In this document: piece by piece, positions 1 to 5,959 of the stretch
Position numbering within the stretch: position 1 is the stretch's first letter
Layout of the letters: each line of letters begins with the position of its first letter
NCBI GenBank assembly: GCA_031269405.1
Contig: JAISZE010000073.1
Location: forward strand, 1 to 12,949
Source of the DNA: Treponema sp.
GTDB taxonomy: Bacteria > Spirochaetota > Spirochaetia > Treponematales > Breznakiellaceae
DNA: 12,949 nt
Direction: 5' to 3'
Made by a program: the position numbers and the translations under genes
Notes under the pieces: generated by a model
What the model was told of the DNA's origin: nothing
The model's database searches: none
The model's input: the letters and a program-made list of their open reading frames with translations, nothing else

Positions 1-70
1 CCCCCCCCCCCCCCACCCCACCCCCCCGCCCCGCGCGCCCCCCCCGCCCCCCCCCCCCCCCCCCCCCCAC
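1..70. repeat. Low-complexity C tract at window end
   Basis: Almost all of these 70 bases are C, interrupted only by a few A and G. The composition changes abruptly at about position 71 to ordinary mixed sequence. This looks like a homopolymer artefact at a contig edge (poly-G on the other strand), not biological sequence. It truncates whatever gene the cobalamin riboswitch to its right controls. Confidence 0.8.
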
Positions 71-142
71 TCCAAGAGGCGCTATTAGCCTATATACTAT
101 AGAAGAAAGAGAAACGTTACTGCCCCTGGCAAATGCGGACAT
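1..142 (-). CDS. Partial 5' end of the riboswitch-controlled gene, product unknown
   Basis: An ATG at 142-140 lies 17 bases beyond the U-tract of the riboswitch terminator. It is preceded by AGGTGG, a modest Shine-Dalgarno match placed close to the start. Twenty-four sensible codons follow (MSAFARGSNVSLSSIVYRLI and four more residues) before the frame enters the artefactual C tract, where it reads as glycines and stays open. The residues do not identify the product. Cobalamin riboswitches usually control B12 uptake or synthesis genes or B12-independent isoenzymes, so a cobalamin-related function is expected by position only. The start is inferred, and the true gene could begin further left. 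Confidence 0.35.
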   Translation of the reverse strand, partial: MSAFARGSNVSLSSIVYRLIAPLGVGGGGGGGRGGRAGRGGGVGGGG

Positions 143-158
143 AACCCACCTGTACAAG

Positions 159-183
159 AAAAAACGATTTGTTTTCCAAACCG
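159..183 (-). terminator. Intrinsic terminator of the cobalamin riboswitch
   Basis: On the minus strand CGGTTTG (183-177) pairs with CAAATCG (171-165) around a GAAAA loop. The seven-pair stem has one G-U wobble and is followed directly by six U (164-159). It lies between the aptamer and the next start codon, as expected for transcriptional attenuation. Two more hairpins between it and the aptamer (perfect 7-bp stem at 211-227, 5-bp stem at 184-196) are candidates for the switching elements. Confidence 0.8.
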
Positions 184-228
184 CCGCGCCTCGCGGAGCC
201 GGAAAAGCCGCCGTCCCTATGGGACGGG

Positions 229-424
229 TGTATATTAAAGTCTCCTGACTTGGGGGCATCAAGGCCGCTTAGCCTTCCCGGCATACGCCAGTGGCTGTTT
301 GCGGCGGCCTTGAGCGGAACGGTTTTGCGGCGGCCCCGGAAGTTCCGGTTCCTGCAAAATCCTTCCGCCCCCTTACAGTTGCGGGCCAGTAGGGGATTTT
401 CACCCCATTCCTCTAAAATATACA
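229..424 (-). ncRNA. Cobalamin (AdoCbl-type) riboswitch aptamer
   Basis: Read on the minus strand, the conserved blocks occur in the right order. They are GAGGAATGGGGTGAAAATCC (P3 with its loop), then GGCCCGCAACTGTAAGG, then CCACTG with GGGAAGGC, and finally the B12 box AAGTCAGGAGAC (plus-strand 240-251). GGGGGC after CTGTAA can pair with GCCCCC just before the B12 box. The outer P1 helix is explicit: TGTATATT (424-417) with AATATACA (236-229), eight perfect pairs. The aptamer begins within a base or two of the predicted transcription start. In this family, bound cobalamin generally represses the downstream gene. That gene is cut off by the window end, so the target cannot be named. Confidence 0.95.
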
Positions 425-429
425 GATAC

Positions 430-458
430 AGTTTACAATAGAAATAAAACAGTGTCAA
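430..458 (-). promoter_or_regulatory. Sigma70-type promoter of the cobalamin riboswitch transcript
   Basis: A perfect -35 TTGACA (458-453) is followed by a 17-base spacer and TAAACT (435-430) on the minus strand. Transcription would start near 423, where the P1 helix of the riboswitch begins. The agreement of these independent signals makes the call strong. Confidence 0.8.
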
Positions 459-589
459 GCGGAATTCGGTAAAATTTCAAAAAAAAGCATTTTTTTTAAG
501 AAAAAAAAGGAAAAAAAGAAATCCACCGGCAAAGAAGCCGAAAAAGGAAGTATAATATAGAAGGTAATGGAAGGTAAAAGAACAAAAAC

Positions 590-614
590 AATCCCCCCGG
601 CGGGCGGGATTTTT
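590..614 (+). terminator. Terminator-like GC-rich hairpin
   Basis: AATCCC (590-595) pairs with GGGATT (606-611), with a further CC/GG pair inside, followed by T to 614. A-rich sequence to the left means it could also act on the minus strand. There it might stop readthrough from the pseudouridine synthase gene, whose stop at 912 has no terminator of its own. On the plus strand it could act as an attenuator before the gene at 697. The direction of use is not decided by the sequence. Confidence 0.45.
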
Positions 615-630
615 AGGAAAACCGTGTTTT

Positions 631-670
631 TTGGAAATAATGCGGTATTATATGTATAGATATGTATAGA
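631..670 (+). promoter_or_regulatory. Candidate promoter overlapping a 10-base tandem repeat
   Basis: TATGTATAGA occurs twice head to tail (651-660 and 661-670). Each copy ends in TATAGA, a usable -10. TTGGAA (631-636) lies 18 bases upstream of the first copy. The promoter reading is tentative, but the repeat itself is exact. Either TATAGA would give a start before the SD at 685-689. Confidence 0.35.
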
Positions 671-696
671 TGTTTACCTAAACAGGGAGAAAGGGG

Positions 697-915
697 ATGG
701 TTGAACTAAGAGATACCATAACTCTTAGAGAAGCGAGAGAGGTGCTTGAGAAGTACTACTATACAGAAACGCCTTTGCCCTCAAACGAGGAGTTTAGTAA
801 AATGTACAATCTAAAGCCCGAGGCGCTGGATTCTCTTTTCAAAAAACTCGATTTTTGTTCGCATTACCCCGATGCCATGGGCATTGATTTCATATTCAAC
901 TATTTTAAGGACTAA
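697..915 (+). CDS. Small hypothetical protein, 72 residues
   Basis: I do not recognise this protein. The ATG at 697 has a good SD (GGGAG at 685-689, seven bases away), which supports a real gene. The product is charged and probably helical, with no signal peptide, membrane segment or cysteine pair. Residues about 29-51 (SNEEFSKMYNLKPEALDSLF and on) have the spacing of a short helix-turn-helix, so DNA binding is possible but unproven. The N-terminal half is also amphipathic. Codon use is more AT-rich than in the surrounding genes, matching its AT-rich upstream region. Its TAA overlaps the stop of the convergent pseudouridine synthase gene (912-914), so the two genes meet with no gap. Confidence 0.65.
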   Translation: MVELRDTITLREAREVLEKYYYTETPLPSNEEFSKMYNLKPEALDSLFKKLDFCSHYPDAMGIDFIFNYFKD

Positions 916-1628
916 TCGCTGCGGGGGCCGGGCCCCAGGGTATGAACCAGGAAGGATTCGAAGTAATCCGGCAGAGGGGCGCTTATGTCCAGACCTTCAG
1001 GAACCAGAGGCGGGAAAGGCGGGAGGAACAGCCGCGAGGCGTGGAGCAGGAGGCGCTTTAAGCCCAGGGTTTTCCGCAGTGTTTTGTTCAGGCGGAAGTC
1101 GCCGTACTTGTCGTCCCCAAGCACAGGGCAGCCGATACGGGCTAAATGGCGCCGGATCTGGTGCATCCTTCCGGTTCCCAATTCCAGATCCAGATGGGAA
1201 AAGTCCCGGCCCCCGGCGTTCCAGGAAGAAAGAAGGGTGTAAAACGTTTCGGATTCGAGTTCCCTGCCCCGGACGTCAAGGCTCAGACGGATAAGCCCCT
1301 GGGCGGGCGAGGGGAGGCCGGAGCAGACGGCCTGGTACTGCTTTATGACGCCCTTTTCGCGGTCCTGCGGCGTTCCGTTCCCGGCCCGCCGGCTCCCGAA
1401 AAGGGCTGAAAATCCGGCGGCGGCTTCCCGGTCTTTGGCGACTAGTATCAGGCCGGATGTGTCCCGGTCCAGGCGGTGGACCAGAAAGGGCCGTACCGCG
1501 CAGGTTTCAGCCAGCAGGGAGTCCAGAGAAACTGTAACCCCCTCGCCGCCCTGCACCGGCAGGCCCGGGGGTTTGTTCAGGACCATACAGCTCCTGTTTT
1601 CAAAAAGAACGGGTATTTGTTGCTTCAT
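912..1628 (-). CDS. RluA-family pseudouridine synthase
   Basis: The 238-residue protein carries the RluA signature HRLDRDTSG at 51-59, with the catalytic aspartate at D54. The family block LGTGRMHQIRRHLARIGCPV comes later, followed by GDDKYGD. Enzymes of this type isomerise specific uridines in rRNA or tRNA to pseudouridine. The N-terminus goes straight into the catalytic domain (VLFENRSCMVLNKPPGLPVQ), so the S4 RNA-binding domain of RluC/RluD is absent. This resembles the shorter RluA, RluF-distant or TruC-like members, and the exact target cannot be assigned. The ATG at 1628 has no clear SD. The neighbour on the plus strand is divergent, with a shared AT-rich -10 region only about 27 bases long. 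The gene ends against the small orphan gene. Confidence 0.9.
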   Translation of the reverse strand: MKQQIPVLFENRSCMVLNKPPGLPVQGGEGVTVSLDSLLAETCAVRPFLVHRLDRDTSGLILVAKDREAAAGFSALFGSRRAGNGTPQDREKGVIKQYQAVCSGLPSPAQGLIRLSLDVRGRELESETFYTLLSSWNAGGRDFSHLDLELGTGRMHQIRRHLARIGCPVLGDDKYGDFRLNKTLRKTLGLKRLLLHASRLFLPPFPPLVPEGLDISAPLPDYFESFLVHTLGPGPRSD

Positions 1629-1648
1629 TGTACGGTAGTAAGTATACT
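1620..1648 (+). promoter_or_regulatory. Promoter of the transglutaminase-like gene, start point at the ATG
   Basis: TTGCTT (1620-1625), a 17-base spacer and TATACT (1643-1648) form a good sigma70 promoter. The predicted start at about 1655 coincides with the ATG of the gene, which has no SD. AGTATACT (1641-1648) is a palindrome, so a TATACT also faces the divergent pseudouridine synthase gene; no matching -35 was found in that direction. Confidence 0.65.
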
Positions 1649-1654
1649 ATACAA

Positions 1655-2818
1655 ATGAAAAAAATGCTCCTTGCGCTTCCGCTCTTTGTTCTTCTGACCT
1701 TTGTTCCGGTTACAGCCGGGGGTTCTCCCCTGTATTCCCCTACCTGGGGTTTCAGGCTGGACCTTCCTGAGGATTATGAATTCTCCGGAGGAGACGGCAA
1801 AAACACTTTTTCCTTTACCACCGGAGACGGGGCGTGCCTTGATTTGGCTGTGTATTCCCAGGGTTCAGGCAGGAACCAGTACCAATCCGCGGAAGCCCTG
1901 GCGAAGGATGTACAGCGCCGCCTTTCCGGCAGCGGCGGGATCGACGTCTTCGAATACCGGCGCAAGGAGGCGGCGATTATGGAATTGTCGTTCTCCGCAG
2001 GAAAACAGATGAGCGGCTGGGGGCTTTGCATAGAGCTTGGGGATATTGGGGATAGGCCTCAGAACGCCAAACAGTCTTTCCTCCTGGCCCTGGCCTTCGG
2101 CCCTGCGGAACGGAAGGATCTTCAGCAGCTCTATTTCTCCGCCCTGGATTCCATAATCCCTGAAGACAGCGACCGGCATTATCCCGGCCCCATAACGGAC
2201 TACAGTTATCCCAGGGAAAAACGGAAGCTCATGCCTCTGGCGGGGCTTGACGCGGAAGCGTGGTTTTATGAAGAGGACGCCGAAGCGGCCCAGGCTCTGG
2301 TGGACCGGGAATTCGCGGTCCTCCGCCGTTACGCCTCAAGTCCGGTGTGGAAAGAAGCCTGGACCAGGTTCTACCGCGCCATATACCGGGATTCCTACGA
2401 CCGCCTCATAAACGCCGCTTTTATTGTGGAACGGAAGCTGAACGTACCGCCTCTGGAAAACCGCGATTTTGCTCATTCCCTGCTCCAGTGGGTGCAGTCG
2501 TTTAAGTATGAACGGAATCTTATTGGCAGCGATTTTGTCAACCTCGTGAGCGCCGCCATTGAGGGCCGGGGGGACTGCGACAGCAGGGCCCTGCTTTGGG
2601 CGGTGATGCTTAACCAGGCGGATATTCCGGCGGCCATCATGGTCTCCAGGGAATACAGCCACGCTATGGGTCTTGCGGAGCTCCCCGGCGGGGGAGCGCA
2701 TTTTACGGTAGAAGGGAAACAGTGGCTCGTGGCGGAAACGACCGCCAGGGTTTCTATCAGCCTTATCGGCGAGAAGGTAAGCGATATATCAGGCTGGCTG
2801 GGGATTGTATTCGAATAA
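1655..2818 (+). CDS. Secreted transglutaminase-like cysteine hydrolase
   Basis: The ATG at 1655 is chosen over an in-frame TTG at 1628 because the product then begins with a classic signal peptide (MKKMLLALPLFVLLTFVPVTAGG, ending near 22). The 387-residue protein should be exported to the periplasm or surface. The N-terminal half (about 25-185) is a beta-rich domain with no family I can name. The C-terminal part has the transglutaminase-like core: GRGDCDSRALLWAVML with nucleophile C308, AHFTV with H349, and WLVAETT with E361 in the acidic position. A second histidine, H336, lies in between. Such proteins cleave or cross-link amide bonds, and the substrate here is unknown. It converges on the EIIA gene with a two-base gap. 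Upstream lies a promoter that would produce a leaderless mRNA. Confidence 0.75.
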   Translation: MKKMLLALPLFVLLTFVPVTAGGSPLYSPTWGFRLDLPEDYEFSGGDGKNTFSFTTGDGACLDLAVYSQGSGRNQYQSAEALAKDVQRRLSGSGGIDVFEYRRKEAAIMELSFSAGKQMSGWGLCIELGDIGDRPQNAKQSFLLALAFGPAERKDLQQLYFSALDSIIPEDSDRHYPGPITDYSYPREKRKLMPLAGLDAEAWFYEEDAEAAQALVDREFAVLRRYASSPVWKEAWTRFYRAIYRDSYDRLINAAFIVERKLNVPPLENRDFAHSLLQWVQSFKYERNLIGSDFVNLVSAAIEGRGDCDSRALLWAVMLNQADIPAAIMVSREYSHAMGLAELPGGGAHFTVEGKQWLVAETTARVSISLIGEKVSDISGWLGIVFE

Positions 2819-2820
2819 GT

Positions 2821-3468
2821 TTAGTTATCCGTCAGAAGGGTGTAAACTTTCCGGGGCGTTTTTGCCGAAAGAAGGGCGTTCCTGAGCTTCCTGTTTTTTA
2901 GCCTGGCGCTGAAAAATGAAAGGGTCTGGAGATAGTAGGCGTGCTGGTTGTACGCGGCGGCGATCATGATGAGGATCCTAACAGGCTCGTCGTCCAGGGT
3001 CTGGAAATCCATGATGTCCGTCCGGCTTATGCCTACGGATGCTACCAGGTCCGTAACGGATGAAAGCCGTACATGGGGAATGGCAATGCCCCGGCCAATG
3101 GCGGTGCTCATGAGTTCGTCCCGCTTGAGAATTTCCCGAAGCAGTTCCTGGCTGTTTTTGATCTGCGGCGCTGTGGAAATATTCCCCCCCAGGGCGGCCA
3201 GGGCGTCGCGCTTGGATGGGTAATCGAGAAAAATAATCCTGTCAGGAGATATAATGGTTTCCAGGTGAATGGAATCGCTTGGGGGTATAAACTGGTTCGG
3301 CGAAAGACGATCGTTGACCCATTTTTCTATTTCCAGTTTCTTGAAACGCCAGACAGTACCGATTTTTCCTGAAGGAATTTCGCCTTTCTGGGCCCAGTCA
3401 TAGACTGTACGCTCAGAAACCCGCAAATATTTAGCAACCTCTTCGATAGTGAGGATATCATCAGTCAT
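2821..3468 (-). CDS. HTH-EIIA(Ntr) fusion regulator (PtsN-like)
   Basis: The ATG at 3468 is chosen because the TTG at 3504 lies within a -35 element. The 215-residue protein starts with an excisionase/MerR-like helix-turn-helix (ILTIEEVAKYLRVSERTVYD, about residues 4-55, ending RFKKLEIEKWVNDR). A PTS EIIA domain of the fructose/nitrogen family follows (about 70-215). Its phosphorylatable histidine is visible as H132 in GRGIAIPHVR. A DNA-binding head on an EIIA domain suggests transcription control by phosphorylation from enzyme I and HPr. Enzyme I is encoded 5.5 kb away in this window, but no EIIB or EIIC is present. The gene follows cytidine deaminase on the same strand but has its own promoter-like sequence in the 37-base gap. 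GAGG stands only two bases before the ATG, an unusually tight SD. Confidence 0.88.
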   Translation of the reverse strand: MTDDILTIEEVAKYLRVSERTVYDWAQKGEIPSGKIGTVWRFKKLEIEKWVNDRLSPNQFIPPSDSIHLETIISPDRIIFLDYPSKRDALAALGGNISTAPQIKNSQELLREILKRDELMSTAIGRGIAIPHVRLSSVTDLVASVGISRTDIMDFQTLDDEPVRILIMIAAAYNQHAYYLQTLSFFSARLKNRKLRNALLSAKTPRKVYTLLTDN

Positions 3469-3475
3469 TACCTCA

Positions 3476-3504
3476 ATATAGTATGATACCGTACAAAACG
3501 TCAA
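3476..3504 (-). promoter_or_regulatory. Candidate promoter for the HTH-EIIA gene
   Basis: TTGACG (3504-3499) is followed by TACTAT (3483-3478, spacer 15) or CTATAT (3481-3476, spacer 17). The start would fall about 6 bases before the ATG at 3468. The segment TTGTACGGTA (3496-3487) inside it also occurs upstream of the transglutaminase-like gene (1628-1637). Confidence 0.5.
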
Positions 3505-3505
3505 G

Positions 3506-3910
3506 CTATGCTAAATTATGAAGGGAATCGTAAGGGTATAAAACGCCGATGGTAGTATCCACCCTTTCCCCGGAACTGCCCCCGAAACGTACCGGCGCGC
3601 CGGAGGGCATAAATTCGCTCAAAACTTGCCGGCAGGCTCCGCAGGGCCCTACGGGGCAGAAAGAATCAGGCGTCGCTATGGCAAGGGCGGTAAAACGCCG
3701 CCGGCCTTCGCTTACCCCTTTGAACACTGCGCTGCGTTCGGCGCAAACGGTGAGGCCATAGGAGCGGTTTTCCACGTTGCAGCCTGAAAACACCGCGCCG
3801 TCCTCTGCCAGCAGCGCGGCGCCTACCCGGAATTTGGAATACGGCGCATAAGCCGCCTCTGCTGCTGCGGCGGCAATCCGGTAGAGTTCATCCATAGTAA
3901 CGGTATCCAT
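3506..3910 (-). CDS. cdd: Cytidine deaminase
   Basis: The 134-residue product is full length for the small homotetrameric cytidine deaminases, which convert cytidine and deoxycytidine to uridine forms in pyrimidine salvage. The zinc and catalytic residues are all visible: C56 and E58 in TVCAERSA, and C90 and C93 in PCGACRQV. The substrate-binding segment FSGCNVENRSYG is intact. The ATG at 3910 has a strong SD (GGAGGA, with AACA before the start). The HTH-EIIA gene lies 37 bases downstream on the same strand, but a promoter-like sequence between them argues against strict coupling. The upstream region is shared with the divergent beta-propeller gene. Nothing looks unusual in the protein. Confidence 0.96.
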   Translation of the reverse strand: MDTVTMDELYRIAAAAAEAAYAPYSKFRVGAALLAEDGAVFSGCNVENRSYGLTVCAERSAVFKGVSEGRRRFTALAIATPDSFCPVGPCGACRQVLSEFMPSGAPVRFGGSSGERVDTTIGVLYPYDSLHNLA

Positions 3911-3931
3911 TGTTTCCTCCGCTTATGTGAG

Positions 3932-3960
3932 TTGATTCGTCCCTGAATATAGCTTATACT
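3932..3960 (+). promoter_or_regulatory. Sigma70-type promoter of the envelope gene group
   Basis: TTGATT (3932-3937), a 17-base spacer and TATACT (3955-3960) give a predicted start near 3967. A second TATACT lies at 3968-3973. The short leader contains a G7 run (3977-3983) that is also the only SD-like sequence before the GTG at 3987. Confidence 0.7.
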
Positions 3961-3986
3961 TTTTCATTATACTATCGGGGGGGTAT

Positions 3987-5072
3987 GTGGTAAAAGAAAA
4001 GAGGAAATACTGGCTTACCGCGGGAATTCTGGTATTTCTTGCGTATGTCTTTGCCGCCGCCCGGCCTATTCCAGAAGAAACTATACTGGTTTCCAGGTGG
4101 CTCAGTTCCCTGGAATCCAGTTATCCCGTGGCGCTAGGAGGAAGCCCCCAAGATAGCAGCCCTCCTTTTCCTTTCAGCCTTGGGAACCGTTTCGGCTATA
4201 TGCATGACGATGGGCGTTTTGCTATCAACCGGATTCGGAAAGGTTATGTCTCCCTTTCACCGGAGCTTTGGGTGGAATACGATGCCCTGCCCCGGAGCCT
4301 CGAAATCAGGGACCGCCAAAACCAGGAGGTCCTCAGTATCAGCAACCCCGGGGGTTACCCCCTTTTCCTGGATAACACCATTTTTATTGTAGGGAACGAA
4401 CAAAATTCACTCACGGCTCTGGATTCAGACGGTAGAGAGCTGTGGACCTATGATTTTCCCGCGCCGCTGACCTGTATTGACGCTGCGGCGGGGTTTGTTC
4501 TTGTAGGCACCCTTGACGGAGCGGTAGAGTTCCTGGACTCCCGGGGGGGGCAGGTGTTCCCGCCTTTTGAACCTGGCGGCTCCAGGCTGGCGGTTATACT
4601 GGGCTGCGCCATATCGAAAGACGGTTCCAGGCTGGCGCTTGTATCGGGTATAGACGATCAGCGCTTTCTCGTCCTGGAAAAGTCGGGAGACGCCTACAGG
4701 GTGGTATATCATGAATTTCTAACAGACGGGTTCCGCAGGGCTGTGCATGTGGCGTTTGTCGACGGCGGCAGCCGGGTGGCTTTTGAAAGGGAAGACGGTA
4801 TCGGCATCTACGATATAGCGTCCCGTACCGGTGTTACCCTGCCTCTTGAAGGGGAGATGATAGCGATGGATACAAGCGGGGACAGCAGCTTCCTTTTTCT
4901 CATCACTTCCCAGGGGGCCCTGCGGAAACGTCTGGTTGCTATACGGTATCCGGGAACCGTTTTCATGGAAGCTCCCTTTAAAAGCGAACATGTTTTTCTC
5001 AGCCGGAGGGGTTCAAAGCTCTATGCCGGCGGGGACTTGGCTATTGCTTCTTTTGAATTAGGGAAAAAATAA
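3987..5072 (+). CDS. Membrane-anchored beta-propeller-like protein
   Basis: I cannot assign a function. The 361-residue product starts with a short basic stretch and one hydrophobic segment (about residues 8-24, YWLTAGILVFLAYVFAAARP), so it is an anchored or exported envelope protein. The rest has repeated beta-strand units typical of WD40/PQQ-like propellers. Examples are SLTALDSDGRELWTY, AVEFLDSRGGQVFP and the recurring GSRLA/GSRVA turns around residues 198-260. Such folds mostly mediate protein-protein contacts. The start is GTG at 3987, preceded by a G7 run, not a standard SD. The gene contains a G8 run (4543-4550). It ends one base before the M23-like gene, so the two are almost certainly cotranscribed and may work together at the envelope. 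Confidence 0.7.
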   Translation: MVKEKRKYWLTAGILVFLAYVFAAARPIPEETILVSRWLSSLESSYPVALGGSPQDSSPPFPFSLGNRFGYMHDDGRFAINRIRKGYVSLSPELWVEYDALPRSLEIRDRQNQEVLSISNPGGYPLFLDNTIFIVGNEQNSLTALDSDGRELWTYDFPAPLTCIDAAAGFVLVGTLDGAVEFLDSRGGQVFPPFEPGGSRLAVILGCAISKDGSRLALVSGIDDQRFLVLEKSGDAYRVVYHEFLTDGFRRAVHVAFVDGGSRVAFEREDGIGIYDIASRTGVTLPLEGEMIAMDTSGDSSFLFLITSQGALRKRLVAIRYPGTVFMEAPFKSEHVFLSRRGSKLYAGGDLAIASFELGKK

Positions 5073-5073
5073 C

Positions 5074-5946
5074 ATGAACGTACTGCGCTGTATCCTGTGC
5101 GCCGGCATGGTAACATGCGGCGCCTTCCTCCAGGCTATGGACTGGCCGTCCCCGGGAGGGATAATGGCTGGAAACTTCGGCAGCAACAACGAGGGCTCCC
5201 CCCTGCTGGGCAACGCTTTTGAGTCTGAAGGAAGCGTTACCGCTGCGGACCGCGGGGAGCTGCTTTTCCGGCGCCGTTTCCAGGACGACTGCGCTTCCCG
5301 CCTCCCCTCTCCTCTGGGCGCGTGGCTTGCGCTGGATCACGGCGACGGGATTATCAGTATCTACAGCAGAATTGCCGAAGGAGATCCCGCAAATGTCCCC
5401 GGGGGGGTGGAAAAAAACAGCCCCCTTGGGGGGGCAGGAACTTCCGGCTGGTCAAACAAAAAGGGCTTTTATTTTTCCCTCTTTGACCGCCGGGAGCGGC
5501 GCTGGATAAACCCGTCTATGATCATCAGCCCCATGGAAGACGCCCGGCCCCCGCTTATAATCTCCGTGCGCCTTACCGATACCGCAGGCAGCAGCATCGA
5601 CCCCGGCCAGACCAGGACGGTAAGCCAGGGCCGCTATATAATTTCCATCGGAGCCTCAGATACCCTCAGGGAGGGGGGTGAAAGCCCCCTGGCCCCCCAC
5701 CGCATTGTCTGTATGGTCAACGGCGTGGAAATCGGGGCCCTCAATTTTGAAACCTATTCGGCCCGAGACGGGTCGCTTATGGTTTACCGGAACGGCCTTA
5801 TCCCGGTAAAGGAAGTCTTTGCCCCTTATCCTGCCTGGGAGGTTGGGGAAATACGGTTTACCCGGGGACAAGCTGTATTGGAAGTAATAGCCCAGGATAT
5901 AGCCGGCAATTCCCGTAACGCGGTTTTCCGGCTCCAGGTTGAATGA
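5074..5946 (+). CDS. Secreted M23/LytM-like protein lacking catalytic residues, with Ig-like tail
   Basis: The ATG at 5074 has a reasonable SD (AGGGA, about eight bases upstream) and gives a signal peptide (about 1-21). The middle follows the order of an M23 endopeptidase. WPSPGGIMAGNFGS matches the start of the fold, LGAWLALDHGDGIISIYSRI matches the strand pair that normally ends YAHL, and FYFSLFDRRERRWINPSMII sits where HLHFE is expected. The HxxxD motif, the YAHL histidine and both histidines of HLHFE are missing, so zinc-dependent hydrolysis of peptidoglycan is very unlikely. Inactive LytM proteins such as EnvC act by activating amidases, and that is a plausible but unproven role. The last third (about 160-290) looks Ig-like, ending AVLEVIAQDIAGNSRNAVFR. 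It overlaps or abuts the next gene. Confidence 0.7.
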   Translation: MNVLRCILCAGMVTCGAFLQAMDWPSPGGIMAGNFGSNNEGSPLLGNAFESEGSVTAADRGELLFRRRFQDDCASRLPSPLGAWLALDHGDGIISIYSRIAEGDPANVPGGVEKNSPLGGAGTSGWSNKKGFYFSLFDRRERRWINPSMIISPMEDARPPLIISVRLTDTAGSSIDPGQTRTVSQGRYIISIGASDTLREGGESPLAPHRIVCMVNGVEIGALNFETYSARDGSLMVYRNGLIPVKEVFAPYPAWEVGEIRFTRGQAVLEVIAQDIAGNSRNAVFRLQVE

Positions 5947-5959
5947 GCCTTCGTTTTTA

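Larger units (their letters stand above)
459..696. other. AT-rich non-coding interval with hairpins
   Basis: No convincing gene is present. The stretch from about 470 to 520 is dominated by A and T runs (A8, T8, A8 and A7). A small hairpin CGGC-AAAGAA-GCCG sits at 527-540 and a TATAAT at 551-556. A GC-rich hairpin follows at 590-611, then a perfect 10-base tandem repeat at 651-670. The region separates the divergent riboswitch transcript from the small gene that begins at 697. Confidence 0.6.

Noticed and set aside
169..441. 90-residue plus-strand reading frame
   Set aside because: It is antisense to the riboswitch, has no SD, and its composition follows the RNA structure.
117..458. 113-residue minus-strand reading frame at the left end
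   Set aside because: It lies across the promoter, cobalamin riboswitch and terminator, which explain the sequence much better than a protein.
651..670. CRISPR-like or phage-site reading of the tandem repeat
   Set aside because: There are only two 10-base copies without spacers, and no cas, integrase or tRNA gene is nearby.
1628..1654. TTG start extending the transglutaminase-like protein by nine residues
   Set aside because: It would precede the signal peptide with unrelated residues and lies upstream of the predicted transcription start.
872..1658. Several plus-strand reading frames (872-1294, 985-1242, 1146-1409, 1345-1638)
   Set aside because: They are antisense shadows of the pseudouridine synthase gene, whose family motifs are unmistakable.
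3469..3504. TTG start extending the HTH-EIIA protein by twelve residues
   Set aside because: The TTG is part of the TTGACG -35 element, and the HTH domain begins naturally after the ATG at 3468.
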